From an uncultured Lachnospiraceae bacterium (GTDB taxonomy: Bacteria > Bacillota > Clostridia > Lachnospirales > Lachnospiraceae), in the NCBI GenBank assembly GCA_910587095.1, contig CAJUMJ010000029.1, positions 41,482 to 105,481 of the forward strand: a stretch of 64,000 nt of DNA. The letters run 5' to 3'. Below, piece after piece: positions 51,001 through 57,798 of the stretch (positions are counted from its first letter, which is position 1; each line of letters starts with the position of its first letter). The notes under the pieces are model-generated. The model saw only the letters and a program-made list of their open reading frames with translations, did not search any database and had not been told where the DNA came from. The position numbers and the translations under genes were made by a program.

Positions 51001-53719
51001 TATAGCCTGCCCTTGTCGGCTTCGGCAGCGTCAGGCCTGCCCCATAGGTATAGCTTGTATAATTGCTTTCGTTCTCTATCGTTCCGCCGTTTATATTGTA
51101 TGTTACGGTGTAGGTATCCGCCGTCCACTTTGCGTAATAGGTCTTAGCTCCCGTATCTGTAGTGGTAATATCCGTTACTGGCTTTCCTGTGCATGCGGAA
51201 TCCGTATACCAGCCCCCAAACGTATAGCCTGTTCTTGTCGGCGTCGGCAGCTTCAGCCCCACGGTATGGATATAGCTTGTATAACTGCTTTTGTTCGCTA
51301 TCGTTCCACCGTTTTCATGGTAGGTTACGGCAAACTTATCCTTTGCCACCAGATTCCCCCCAACGGCCGCCAGCCCGTAGGTGTCGGAAATAAGCTTGTA
51401 ATGAGCCGTGTCGGTACTACCCTGGACGACAACCTGATCCTTCTCCACATTACCGTCGCTATATTCGATCTTGTAGGTAGTTGTCAATCCGGACTGCCCA
51501 GTGCCGGAAGCAATGATGGGTTTTTTGCATGTGATGTAAATAGGGCCGCCATACAGCGTCGCACTTCCAGTCACCTTTACCGTACCGCCTTGCTGCAGTA
51601 AAATCGCATTACCTCTCTCGGCTCCAATGGAGCCCCCGGAAATCTCCAGCGTTCCACCCCGAACCTCTATCCCATTTCCGCCTACAGCAGAAACACTGCC
51701 GCCCATAACAGTGATAGAACCGCCTGACTCGGTAATGACAGCGGCTGGGCCCCCCTCACCCCCCACGCTCCCTCCATTTAATACGAAAGTGCCCCCATCA
51801 GAGACGGCAACCGCAGGAATACTGGAATCTGCAGGTTGACAGTCTACGGTGCCTCTCAAGATACATTCATAAATATTCAGCTTGCCACCGCCCTTTACAG
51901 AAAATATAGCAGAAGATCTGTTCTTCCCATCGATGGAGTGCTCATTCAGGCAAAGATTCAGCGGCCTATAACTATCACTTATTACAGCGTTTTTGGTTTC
52001 ACTCAGCACCACATCGTCTGTCAGATAATAGTCGCCTTTCGTGGGAAGGCTGGTGGTACTTGTCCATGCCGTAAAGGGACCGCCGTCAAAGTGGTAATGA
52101 TCATCCATCGCCATGACCATTCTGCTTTCCGCGGCCTGCTCTGCGATCTCCACCCACGCCGCAAGCTTCTCAAGCGCCTCCTGCGGTATCAGGGCCTGTT
52201 CTTCCTGCGTCAGTCCCTCTATCTCCTCCTGAATGGACAGGGCTTCCTCCGCATAGTCATACATTTTCTCCATCCACTCCTCATAGGCTTCTTCGTAGGC
52301 GTCCTCTTCTTCCTCCCAATCGTCTATATCCGGCTCCTCTTCCATATATTCCCGTGCATCCGGCAGCGCGGCAATCCGGTCAAGCAGCTCCTGTATGACA
52401 GCATCCATGACGTTTCCCACCGTCACCGTGATCCGGGGCAGGCTCACGCCCTCCGACAGGACGCAGCCCTCCGGCAGGACAGGCGTAAAGGTGTAGACGC
52501 CTCTCGTGTCCTTGTCGTAGGCCGGATCGGACTCCCATGTGACGCCCTCTATGACGACGCGGTTTTCCTGCACCGCGTTGGTATCTGTGCCGTCTGCGGG
52601 CTCATCTGTCGTATCTGTGCTGCCTGCAGGCTCACCTGTCGTATCTGTGCTGCCTGCGGGCTCACCTGTCGTATCTGTGCTGCCTGCAGGCTCACCTGTC
52701 GTATCTGTGCTGTCTGCAGGCGCTGCCGTCAGCGTCTCCACAGGCTGGGCATCCCCCGTGTTCTCCGATGCATACACAGGCATCACAAAGAATCCAGTCT
52801 GTACATGGAAACCGGCTGTTTTCCTGTTGTCCGCGCTGTCTGATTCTTCCGGGACGTCTGTGCTCCGGGCGTCTTCGTTACTTTCTTCGGCGGAGGATTC
52901 GTCATTGCCTTCGCCATTGCCGCCGGAGGCCTCCTCCTGATCATCTCCCTCGCCGCCGCCGTTACTGTCGCCGTCTTCGGAAGTCTCACCGTCACTATTC
53001 CCGTCGCCCTCATCGGTCGACCCGCCGTCACTATTCCCGTCGCCCTCGCCGGTCGGCCCGCCGTCACTGTTCTCGTCGCCCTCACCGGTCGGCCCGCCGT
53101 CACTATTCCCGTCGCCCTCACCGGCCGACCCGCCGTCACTGTTCTCGTCTCCCTCACCGGTCGGCCCGCCGTCACTATCCTCGTCGCCTTCGTCGGTCGG
53201 CCCGCCGTCACTATCCTCGTCGCCTTCGTCGGTCGGCCCGCCGTCACTATCCTCGTCGCCCTCACCGCCCGGCCCGCCGTCGCTATTCTCGTCGCCCTCA
53301 CCGCCCGGCTCGCCGTCACTGTTCTCGTCTCCCTCACCGGTCGGCCCGCCGTCACTGTTCTCGTCTCCCTCACCGGTCGGCCCGCCGTCATTATCCTCGT
53401 CCTCCTCGCCCGGCTTTGCGTCATCCTCTGTGCCGGCCTCTGTTTCCACGCGCACATAAGCCTCCAGCGTGTCAGGCAGTTCCAGCTCCGATATGTCTGT
53501 CCCCACGGGAACCGTCTGCTCCCGCACCTCGTCCGGCAGATCCACGAAACGAGTCACAGATAGCGTGTCACCCCCTCCCCACATTTCTACCGCAAAAGCG
53601 GTCAATGTTCTCAGTACTTCCGGATGCATTGTGGCAAGCAGGGCAACGCAAAGCACCGCCGACAGCAGGCGCAGGCGTTTCCTCCTTCTTGACTTTAACC
53701 ACGCTCTTTGTTCGTCCAT
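48017..53719 (-). CDS. giant repeat-rich cell-surface protein
   Basis: A 1900-residue protein. A basic N-terminus and hydrophobic segment (about 16-42) act as signal. Then: an acidic array of about 12 units like DGGPTGEGDENS (about 106-256); four to five units of STDTTGEPAG (about 333-380); a helical region with a predicted beta-solenoid part after it (about 560-730); five InlB/Flg_new beta repeats (YTFGGWYTDSACTG type, about 790-1170); Ig-like and CxC/CxxC segments (to about 1490); six units of PSEQPTTPGGTN (about 1496-1563); a further domain; and a C-terminal membrane helix (about 1863-1890) with a basic tail. No LPXTG motif is seen. Likely an adhesin or wall-spanning protein. Confidence 0.88.
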   Translation of the reverse strand: MDEQRAWLKSRRRKRLRLLSAVLCVALLATMHPEVLRTLTAFAVEMWGGGDTLSVTRFVDLPDEVREQTVPVGTDISELELPDTLEAYVRVETEAGTEDDAKPGEEDEDNDGGPTGEGDENSDGGPTGEGDENSDGEPGGEGDENSDGGPGGEGDEDSDGGPTDEGDEDSDGGPTDEGDEDSDGGPTGEGDENSDGGSAGEGDGNSDGGPTGEGDENSDGGPTGEGDGNSDGGSTDEGDGNSDGETSEDGDSNGGGEGDDQEEASGGNGEGNDESSAEESNEDARSTDVPEESDSADNRKTAGFHVQTGFFVMPVYASENTGDAQPVETLTAAPADSTDTTGEPAGSTDTTGEPAGSTDTTGEPAGSTDTTDEPADGTDTNAVQENRVVIEGVTWESDPAYDKDTRGVYTFTPVLPEGCVLSEGVSLPRITVTVGNVMDAVIQELLDRIAALPDAREYMEEEPDIDDWEEEEDAYEEAYEEWMEKMYDYAEEALSIQEEIEGLTQEEQALIPQEALEKLAAWVEIAEQAAESRMVMAMDDHYHFDGGPFTAWTSTTSLPTKGDYYLTDDVVLSETKNAVISDSYRPLNLCLNEHSIDGKNRSSAIFSVKGGGKLNIYECILRGTVDCQPADSSIPAVAVSDGGTFVLNGGSVGGEGGPAAVITESGGSITVMGGSVSAVGGNGIEVRGGTLEISGGSIGAERGNAILLQQGGTVKVTGSATLYGGPIYITCKKPIIASGTGQSGLTTTYKIEYSDGNVEKDQVVVQGSTDTAHYKLISDTYGLAAVGGNLVAKDKFAVTYHENGGTIANKSSYTSYIHTVGLKLPTPTRTGYTFGGWYTDSACTGKPVTDITTTDTGAKTYYAKWTADTYTVTYNINGGTIENESNYTSYTYGAGLTLPKPTRAGYTFGGWYKNSGLTGTAVTSITTIDTGAKIYYAKWTANTYTITYDGNGSTGGSTADSVHTYDTAKNLTANGYEKKYTVTFSHNYAGINNKTETAAYTFAGWNTKADGSGTAYKENSSVTNLTAINGKTLTLYARWSPASPVSISYMPTRTNYTFAGWYADKDCSGSRVDSDGTYIPTASVTLYAKWAGEGHRVVLHGNGGTGTDLTTYTHGTDTPLPTDWTRSGYTFKGWYENAQCEGEAVEEILADAVGDKEYWAKWTDDTAPVIGNLEYSYTPKTLWQWLIGKESLRITVPVTEEGSGADVIKYTVTPDGGSPEQKTAPVLGGKAVITVDADFKGTISIACTDRDGNKSADVEVGADMGAAGVMIEDHAPGIELKTVGAEPLRTGEYETLPDISVTVTDDKDNAISSGIASVSYETGQGVSKPVGNASDYTAAIVVNKSFTIGADELSGPETVVTVTAADHAGNSSTVRKTIKIHTHSGTVVPAKAATCTEDGNLAHYGCTCGKLFSDSACTVEITDHASVILARLEHVYEGDYQYDAEGHWKVCSRCKTADTKQSHNYDNDKDALCNDCGYKRTIKKPDTGKDDEEKPKPEQPTTPDGTNPSEQPTTPGGTNPSEQPTTPGGTNPSEQPTTPGGTNPSEQPTTPGGTNPSEQPTTPGQDHSPKQPTAPDQTHSSRQPTAQTPVDTRRQPQEAEGQDSRPADKQELESAGKSELAGKTSEAQAGQLSESDRVQIVPAFIDNGKLTISESGDLVATGNVEGTTATSTVFEVENGAVIVKVVCDKQECTASVADTIAVANAVLTKENLAYVDNGGQVEIRIDIKDISDHVPAQDRETIERGIEEYQKDAPGLTQGTYLDISIFMKSGDGDWNPITETEEAVEIVIGIPEHMQRKDRAYVIIRVHDGEHTLLNDLDDAPDTITIHTERFSSYAIAYVEGAEVGTGGMPKCQLCHICRPFLGICCFIWLEVIATVIAAVILIVILVLRGKKRQQAFGQ
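49030..49230. repeat. 36-bp tandem repeat (PSEQPTTPGGTN)
   Basis: About five and a half copies of a 36-bp unit inside the surface protein gene, nearly identical in the middle copies, encoding a proline/threonine spacer. Confidence 0.9.
52580..52725. repeat. 30-bp tandem repeat (STDTTGEPAG)
   Basis: Four to five copies of a 30-bp unit (GTATCTGTGCTGCCTGCAGG phase) in the surface protein gene, with two alternating synonymous variants. Confidence 0.88.
52985..53410. repeat. 36-bp tandem repeat (DGGPTGEGDENS)
   Basis: About twelve copies of a 36-bp unit in the surface protein gene encoding a glycine/aspartate/glutamate-rich stretch. Copies differ at few positions, so copy number is probably variable between strains. 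Confidence 0.9.
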
Positions 53720-53770
53720 TGTAATACCTCCTGAAAATCTCCTGTTTCATTTTCTGATCCGTACTGTGCG

Positions 53771-53875
53771 TCATAAACTTTCATAGAAAGCCCTATGCTT
53801 TTGTAACCTGAAATTGACAGCACAAAAAAGAGGCGCTACACCCTGCTTTCCTGCCAAGAATTCTTTCTTTTTCAT
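53771..53875 (-). CDS. 34-residue leader peptide candidate
   Basis: ATG at 53875 after AAAGGAG (10 bases), reading MKKKEFLAGKQGVAPLFCAV and ending in FYESL with TGA at 53771-53773, about 50 bases before the surface protein start. It lies inside the presumed 5' leader of that gene. A nearer ATG after the same site gives only two codons. Function unknown; it may be a regulatory leader. Confidence 0.35.
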   Translation of the reverse strand: MKKKEFLAGKQGVAPLFCAVNFRLQKHRAFYESL

Positions 53876-54084
53876 GCCATATCAACTCCTTTGATAACAA
53901 TTAACGGATTGCTTAGCTTTACTATAGCAGACCGAAATAAAATAAAAACTGTTATGGCATGGATTGCATTTTTGTGGGTATAGATTGTCGCCATTTTTCC
54001 CTACACCTCGTTTTGAAGTCCAAACCAGCCCTTTTTGTTATCATTTATTCATTTAATTTTTACCGTTTTATTCATGTACAAGCA

Positions 54085-54124
54085 CAAAAAAAGAGGCCCA
54101 CCAACCACTCCGGTGAACCCCTCT
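54085..54124 (-). terminator. terminator of the Fic islet
   Basis: GAGG-GGTTCACC pairs with GGTG-GCCTC around about nine bases, followed by seven T on the minus strand. A preceding hairpin ATAGAAAGC-GTA-GCTTTCTAT covers the stop of the fragment gene. Confidence 0.75.
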
Positions 54125-54157
54125 ACGCTCAATAATCCCAATAGAAAGCTACGCTTT

Positions 54158-54430
54158 CTATTCGGCACCACCTTTTTTAAATAAATACTTTTGATATATT
54201 TCTAATTTTCCATTTCCTATAATTTCAACACTATCTTCTCTATCTCGCAGCTTTAACAAATCTGTATAAACTACAAATTCTTTATTTGAATCAAGATCAA
54301 TTAAGCCCAAATGTTCTAACTCCAAAATTCTTCTATTTGTTAATCCATGATTTGCATATCCCTGAGCGTTCTTGCCGAAGAATATGACTGGATAATAGCT
54401 TATTCTATTTTTATCATCAGCACTTTTAAA
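54158..54430 (-). pseudogene. C-terminal gene fragment behind fic
   Basis: Directly after the fic TAG the same frame stays open for about 90 codons to TAG at 54158-54160, reading YYPVIFFGKNAQGYANHGLT, then RRILELEHLGLIDLDSNKEF and more. It has no start codon and no ribosome site. It looks like the tail of a separate gene, perhaps a DUF4393-like protein, fused by deletion to the end of fic. Readthrough of the fic stop would append it. Confidence 0.6.
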
Positions 54431-55060
54431 CTATATTTTCAGTGTTTTTATACATTTATATAAACAATTTTTTAATGGTTGCAATTCGTTCTTTAAATAC
54501 CAATTGTTCAAAGTAATATTAAATTCTTCTGCATTATCTTTTCCAATAGTCAAGATTCCATCTCCATTTTCTATCAGAATTTTACTAGCAACCATTGTAG
54601 AAGTTCTCTTATTACCATCCCAAAATAGTTGTTGCTTACAAGCATATGCAAAATACTCCAACGCTCTATCTACAGGTTGATTTATTCCATTTATACGATC
54701 AATTTCTTTCAAAACATCTTCTTTCACTGGAATAGTTGGTATAAATTCACCAACTCCAACGATTCCATTTCTTAATGCTCCCCATTCAAGGCTTTCATTC
54801 CTTGATACATATTCATTTACCCTGCAAATGTATTCTAATGTTAAGGGTTCATCTACTGAACTTATAATAAATTTCCATCCATCTCTAAGATTTAGAACTG
54901 TTTGTATGTCATCTACAGATATTCCACTAACAACAGCTCCATCAATAATTGTCTGTGTTTGTGGAAATGTAACATTACATCCTTCTATATAAGCAGTATT
55001 AAATACAAGTTCAGTGAATGTTTTTTTTGCCAAAAATATATTTTGTTCTCGTGTAAGCAT
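54431..55060 (-). CDS. Fic/DOC family protein with altered catalytic motif
   Basis: Fic proteins transfer AMP or related groups to target proteins. The 209-residue protein contains QLFWDGNKRT (144-153) where the canonical motif is HxFx(D/E)GN(K/G)R; the catalytic histidine is Q144. TAYIEG (22-27) fits the inhibitory helix motif (S/T)xxxE(G/N) of N-terminally inhibited Fic proteins. Start at 55060 follows GGAGG. The gene is much richer in A+T than its surroundings and lies just beyond the 3' end of tRNA-Leu, signs of acquisition. AMP transfer is doubtful with Q at this place. Confidence 0.82.
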   Translation of the reverse strand: MLTREQNIFLAKKTFTELVFNTAYIEGCNVTFPQTQTIIDGAVVSGISVDDIQTVLNLRDGWKFIISSVDEPLTLEYICRVNEYVSRNESLEWGALRNGIVGVGEFIPTIPVKEDVLKEIDRINGINQPVDRALEYFAYACKQQLFWDGNKRTSTMVASKILIENGDGILTIGKDNAEEFNITLNNWYLKNELQPLKNCLYKCIKTLKI

Positions 55061-55105
55061 GAACAATTCCTCCATTTAACACCATCATCATAATCTCCAA
55101 ATTAT

Positions 55106-55318
55106 TTATGCTATTTTTCTTTTACTTCTCTGCCAAAATTTCCGTTCAGTTTCAATAATCCTATTATATTCAAATCCGTCATAATACAAGCTGCTCTGTT
55201 TTTGATTATAACAGTTACCATAGTCTTTCCGCAACCTACATGCAAGAACTTCTCCTTTCTTGCAATTTTGTAAAAATATTGTAGTGTTCTCAACTGTTCT
55301 CAATCTTTCTAAAAACAA
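55106..55318 (-). pseudogene. possible gene remnant between tRNA-Leu and fic
   Basis: An AT-rich open frame with a TTG start reads to SSLYYDGFEYNRIIETERKF and ends in KRKIA. An AAAGGAG lies in its middle. Composition matches fic rather than the chromosome. No family recognised; it may be leftover coding sequence of the acquired islet. Confidence 0.3.
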
Positions 55319-55362
55319 AAAAGCTCAGAACGCCTTATTTTACTAGACTTCCAAGCTTTTTC
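55308..55362 (-). terminator. terminator after tRNA-Leu
   Basis: AAAAAGCT-TG-GAA pairs with TTC-TG-AGCTTTTTT across a loop of about 20 bases, followed by GTTTTT. Confidence 0.55.
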
Positions 55363-55367
55363 AATAC

Positions 55368-55450
55368 TGCTGGTGGTGGGACTTGAACCCACACGTGGTT
55401 GCCCACAACAGATTTTGAGTCTGCCTCGTCTGCCATTCCGACACACCAGC
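55368..55450 (-). tRNA. tRNA-Leu (anticodon CAA)
   Basis: An 83-base class II tRNA. The acceptor stem GCTGGTG pairs with CACCAGC, the anticodon arm GCAGA-CTCAAAA-TCTGT gives anticodon CAA, a variable arm GTGGGCAACCAC-type follows, and the T arm has GGTTCAAGTCC. Discriminator base A; CCA is not encoded. It stands alone, with its own promoter, and its 3' end borders an AT-rich islet. Confidence 0.95.
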
Positions 55451-55510
55451 TTCCAACTGATCCGGCTACTATGATCGCATCACCTGACCAATCTCCTGTA
55501 ACCAAAGTAT

Positions 55511-55539
55511 ATATTACCATAACACAGGACTGTTGGCAA
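55511..55539 (-). promoter_or_regulatory. promoter of tRNA-Leu
   Basis: Minus-strand TTGCCA (55534-55539), 17 bases, TAATAT (55511-55516), about 60 bases ahead of the mature tRNA. Confidence 0.6.
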
Positions 55540-55593
55540 GTTGTATTCTAACAAAATTAAATTTTTTCCAAATCTTTTCCGATACCGATGGCT

Positions 55594-56865
55594 CTACAGC
55601 CCCAGCTTCTCGTACACTTCAAATCCGTCCAATGTGGCAAAATAATCTTTGGGCGTCTCGGCCCTTCTGATCAACTGCACACTGCCGTCCTCTTTCAGCA
55701 AAAGCTCCGCCGATTTCAGCTTTCCGTTATAGTTGTATCCCATCGCATAGCCATGTGCTCCCGTATCATGGATAAACAGGTAATCCCCTTTTTCAATCTC
55801 CGGGAGCATCCTGTCTATGGCAAATTTATCGTTATTCTCACAGAGTGAACCTGTCACATCATACATGTGATCGCATGGCTTCTCCTCCTTACCCAGGACA
55901 GTAATGTGATGATACGCGCCATACATGGCAGGACGCATCAGGTTCACCGCACAGGCATCTACACCGATATATTCCTTATGCGTGTGCTTCTCATGAATCG
56001 CTTTCGTCACCAACGCGCCGTAAGGGCCCGTCATGAAACGTCCCATCTCCGTGTAAATCGCCGTCTCTCCCATACCTGCGGGCACAAGCACCTCGTCAAA
56101 AACCTTGTGCACCCCTTCACCGATAGCTCTGATATCGTTGGCCGGCTGGTCAGGCTGATATGCGATTCCCACACCGCCGGAGAGATTGATAAAGTCAAGC
56201 TGTACGCCCACTTTTTCCTTAATCTGCACCGCCAGCTCAAAAAGCTGTTTTGCCAGTTGCGGATAATATTCGTTCGTCACCGTATTACTCGCCAGAAAAG
56301 CGTGAAGCCCGAAATGTTTCACCCCTCTCTCCTTTAGAATCCGATAGCCCTCGAAAAGCTGTTCGGGCGTAAAACCGTACTTGGAATCCCCCGGATTATC
56401 CATAATGCCATTACTCATCTGGAACACGCCGCCCGGATTGTATCTGCAGCTCATTGTCTCAGGAAGTTTCCCCAAAATGCGCTCCACAAAATCTATATGC
56501 GTAATATCATCTAAATTAATGATACCGCCCACTTCCGCGCAATACGCATACTCTTGGGCCGGCGTATCATTTGAGGAAAACATGATATCCTTCCCGTTGA
56601 TTCCAAGAGCGTTGCTTAGCATCAGCTCCGTCATGGAGGAACAGTCGCAGCCGGCGCCATACTCATGCATAATCTGAATTAAAAAAGGATTTGGACATGC
56701 CTTCACCGCGAAGTATTCCTTAAATCCCTTATTCCAGGAAAACGCCTCCTGCACTGCTTTTGCGTTCTCCCGTATGCCTTTCTCGTCATATATATGAAAG
56801 GGCGTCGGACATGTTTTTACAATCTCCTCTATCTGTTCTTTCGTCACGAAAGGTAATTTACTCAT
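55594..56865 (-). CDS. lysA: diaminopimelate decarboxylase
   Basis: PLP enzyme making L-lysine from meso-diaminopimelate. The 423-residue protein shows FKEYFAVKACPNPFLIQ with the PLP lysine, CDCSSMTELMLS, INLSGGVGIAYQP, ETAIYTEMGRFMTGPYG and the C-terminal GAHGYAMGYNYNG. Related decarboxylases (ornithine/arginine, carboxynorspermidine) are less likely given these blocks. ATG at 56865 is preceded by GGAG within repeat copy B. Confidence 0.88.
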   Translation of the reverse strand: MSKLPFVTKEQIEEIVKTCPTPFHIYDEKGIRENAKAVQEAFSWNKGFKEYFAVKACPNPFLIQIMHEYGAGCDCSSMTELMLSNALGINGKDIMFSSNDTPAQEYAYCAEVGGIINLDDITHIDFVERILGKLPETMSCRYNPGGVFQMSNGIMDNPGDSKYGFTPEQLFEGYRILKERGVKHFGLHAFLASNTVTNEYYPQLAKQLFELAVQIKEKVGVQLDFINLSGGVGIAYQPDQPANDIRAIGEGVHKVFDEVLVPAGMGETAIYTEMGRFMTGPYGALVTKAIHEKHTHKEYIGVDACAVNLMRPAMYGAYHHITVLGKEEKPCDHMYDVTGSLCENNDKFAIDRMLPEIEKGDYLFIHDTGAHGYAMGYNYNGKLKSAELLLKEDGSVQLIRRAETPKDYFATLDGFEVYEKLGL

Positions 56866-56868
56866 GTT

Positions 56869-56965
56869 TTTCTCCATTTCTGCGCTGCTCTTTGCGCATA
56901 ACGAGTTTGTGTCAAGCAACGCGCAGGCACAAATCTCGCGATTGAAAATTTTAATTTTCAATCTT
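56869..56965 (-). repeat. intergenic repeat element, copy B
   Basis: About 97 bases matching 36931-37028 with about six differences, one of them a single-base deletion. It starts inside the last codons of ung and ends in ATGGAGAAAAAC ahead of the lysA start, so it carries the lysA ribosome site and the terminal residues of Ung. Confidence 0.85.
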
Positions 56966-57652
56966 TTCTCCTCCTGTAATGTTCTCAATCTGCCAGTCAA
57001 TCGGTGCAACGCCGTTCTCCTCCAAATAGGCGTTACACTGGCTGAAATGCCTGCACCCAAAAAATCCCCGATACGCTGAGAGCGGGCTAGGATGAGGCGC
57101 TTTCAAAATCAGATGTTTCGGATTTGTGAGCATGGGTATCTTGCTCTGGGCGGGCCTTCCCCACAAGAGGTAAACAATTGGGCGATCCTGCTCGTTCACT
57201 GCCCGGATCACTGCATCCGTGAACTCCTCCCACCCCTTTCCCTGGTGGGAGTTTGCCTGATGCGCCCGCACGGTAAGCACCGTATTCAGGAGAAGGACGC
57301 CCTGATCTGCCCACTTTTGCAAATACCCGTTATCGGGTATATAACAGCCAAGATCATCCTGCAGTTCTTTGTATATATTCTGCAAAGACGGCGGGATTTC
57401 CTTCTGATCCGGCAGCACGGAAAAGCTCATGCCATGCGCCTGATGTTCATTGTGATACGGATCCTGCCCTAAAAGCAACACCTTCACCTCATGAAGCGGT
57501 GTGAAATGGAACGCGTTAAAAATATCGTCCGCAGGTGGATATATCACCCGTTTATTGTATTCTTCCCTCACAAACATATACAGGTTTTTATAATAAGGTT
57601 TACGAAATTCGCTGTCAAGAGCCTGCGCCCAATCATTTGCAAGCATCGCCAT
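56951..57652 (-). CDS. ung: uracil-DNA glycosylase
   Basis: Removes uracil from DNA. The family 1 motifs are GQDPYHNEHQAHGMSFSV (catalytic Asp) and HPSPLSAYRGFFGCRHFS near the end; length 233. ATG at 57652 (MAMLANDWAQAL) follows AGAAAGGAA. The last residues overlap the repeat element. Terminator and about 150 bases separate it from hisF upstream. Confidence 0.96.
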   Translation of the reverse strand: MAMLANDWAQALDSEFRKPYYKNLYMFVREEYNKRVIYPPADDIFNAFHFTPLHEVKVLLLGQDPYHNEHQAHGMSFSVLPDQKEIPPSLQNIYKELQDDLGCYIPDNGYLQKWADQGVLLLNTVLTVRAHQANSHQGKGWEEFTDAVIRAVNEQDRPIVYLLWGRPAQSKIPMLTNPKHLILKAPHPSPLSAYRGFFGCRHFSQCNAYLEENGVAPIDWQIENITGGEKIEN

Positions 57653-57700
57653 AGTAATGTATTCCTTTCTCTTTTGTAGGAAATATACCGGTTTGCGCAT

Positions 57701-57739
57701 AAAAAGGCACAGAACCTCCTTTTCCCGTTCCTATGCCTC
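57701..57739. terminator. terminator after hisF
   Basis: AGGCATAGGAA pairs with GGTTCTGTGCCT (with G-T pairs) followed by TTTTT on the minus strand. Confidence 0.75.
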
Positions 57740-57798
57740 TTTGCACACCTACCGGATATCCGAGTCCTCAAAACGGCTGTCTCCGATGAATCCGACCG

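Larger units (their letters stand above)
53720..54157 (-). other. upstream region of the surface protein gene
   Basis: 438 bases with a 34-codon leader frame (53771-53875), an extended -10 promoter-like TGCTATAGT (-10 at 53921-53926, minus) and, at the far end, the terminator of the Fic islet. The rest (about 53935-54080) is AT-rich and shows nothing I can name. Confidence 0.5.

Noticed and set aside
49030..53410. Regular 36-bp repeats that could be taken for a CRISPR array.
   Set aside because: Units abut without spacers, keep the reading frame and encode low-complexity protein; no cas genes are near.
52768..53724. A 318-codon plus-strand frame antisense to the surface protein repeats, rich in Arg, His and Pro.
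   Set aside because: It is a by-product of the 36-bp GC-rich repeat read in reverse. There is no ribosome site, and the composition follows the repeat rather than a protein fold.
54431..55318. A toxin-antitoxin pair formed by fic and the frame upstream.
   Set aside because: The upstream frame has no usable start or antitoxin-like inhibitory motif; the inhibitory motif is inside the Fic protein itself.
55335..55520. A 61-codon frame across tRNA-Leu.
   Set aside because: It is the tRNA gene and its leader read as protein.
56866..56970. A lysine riboswitch upstream of lysA.
   Set aside because: The interval is about 90 bases, lacks the five-stem lysine aptamer signals, and its sequence is shared with the PFL gene.
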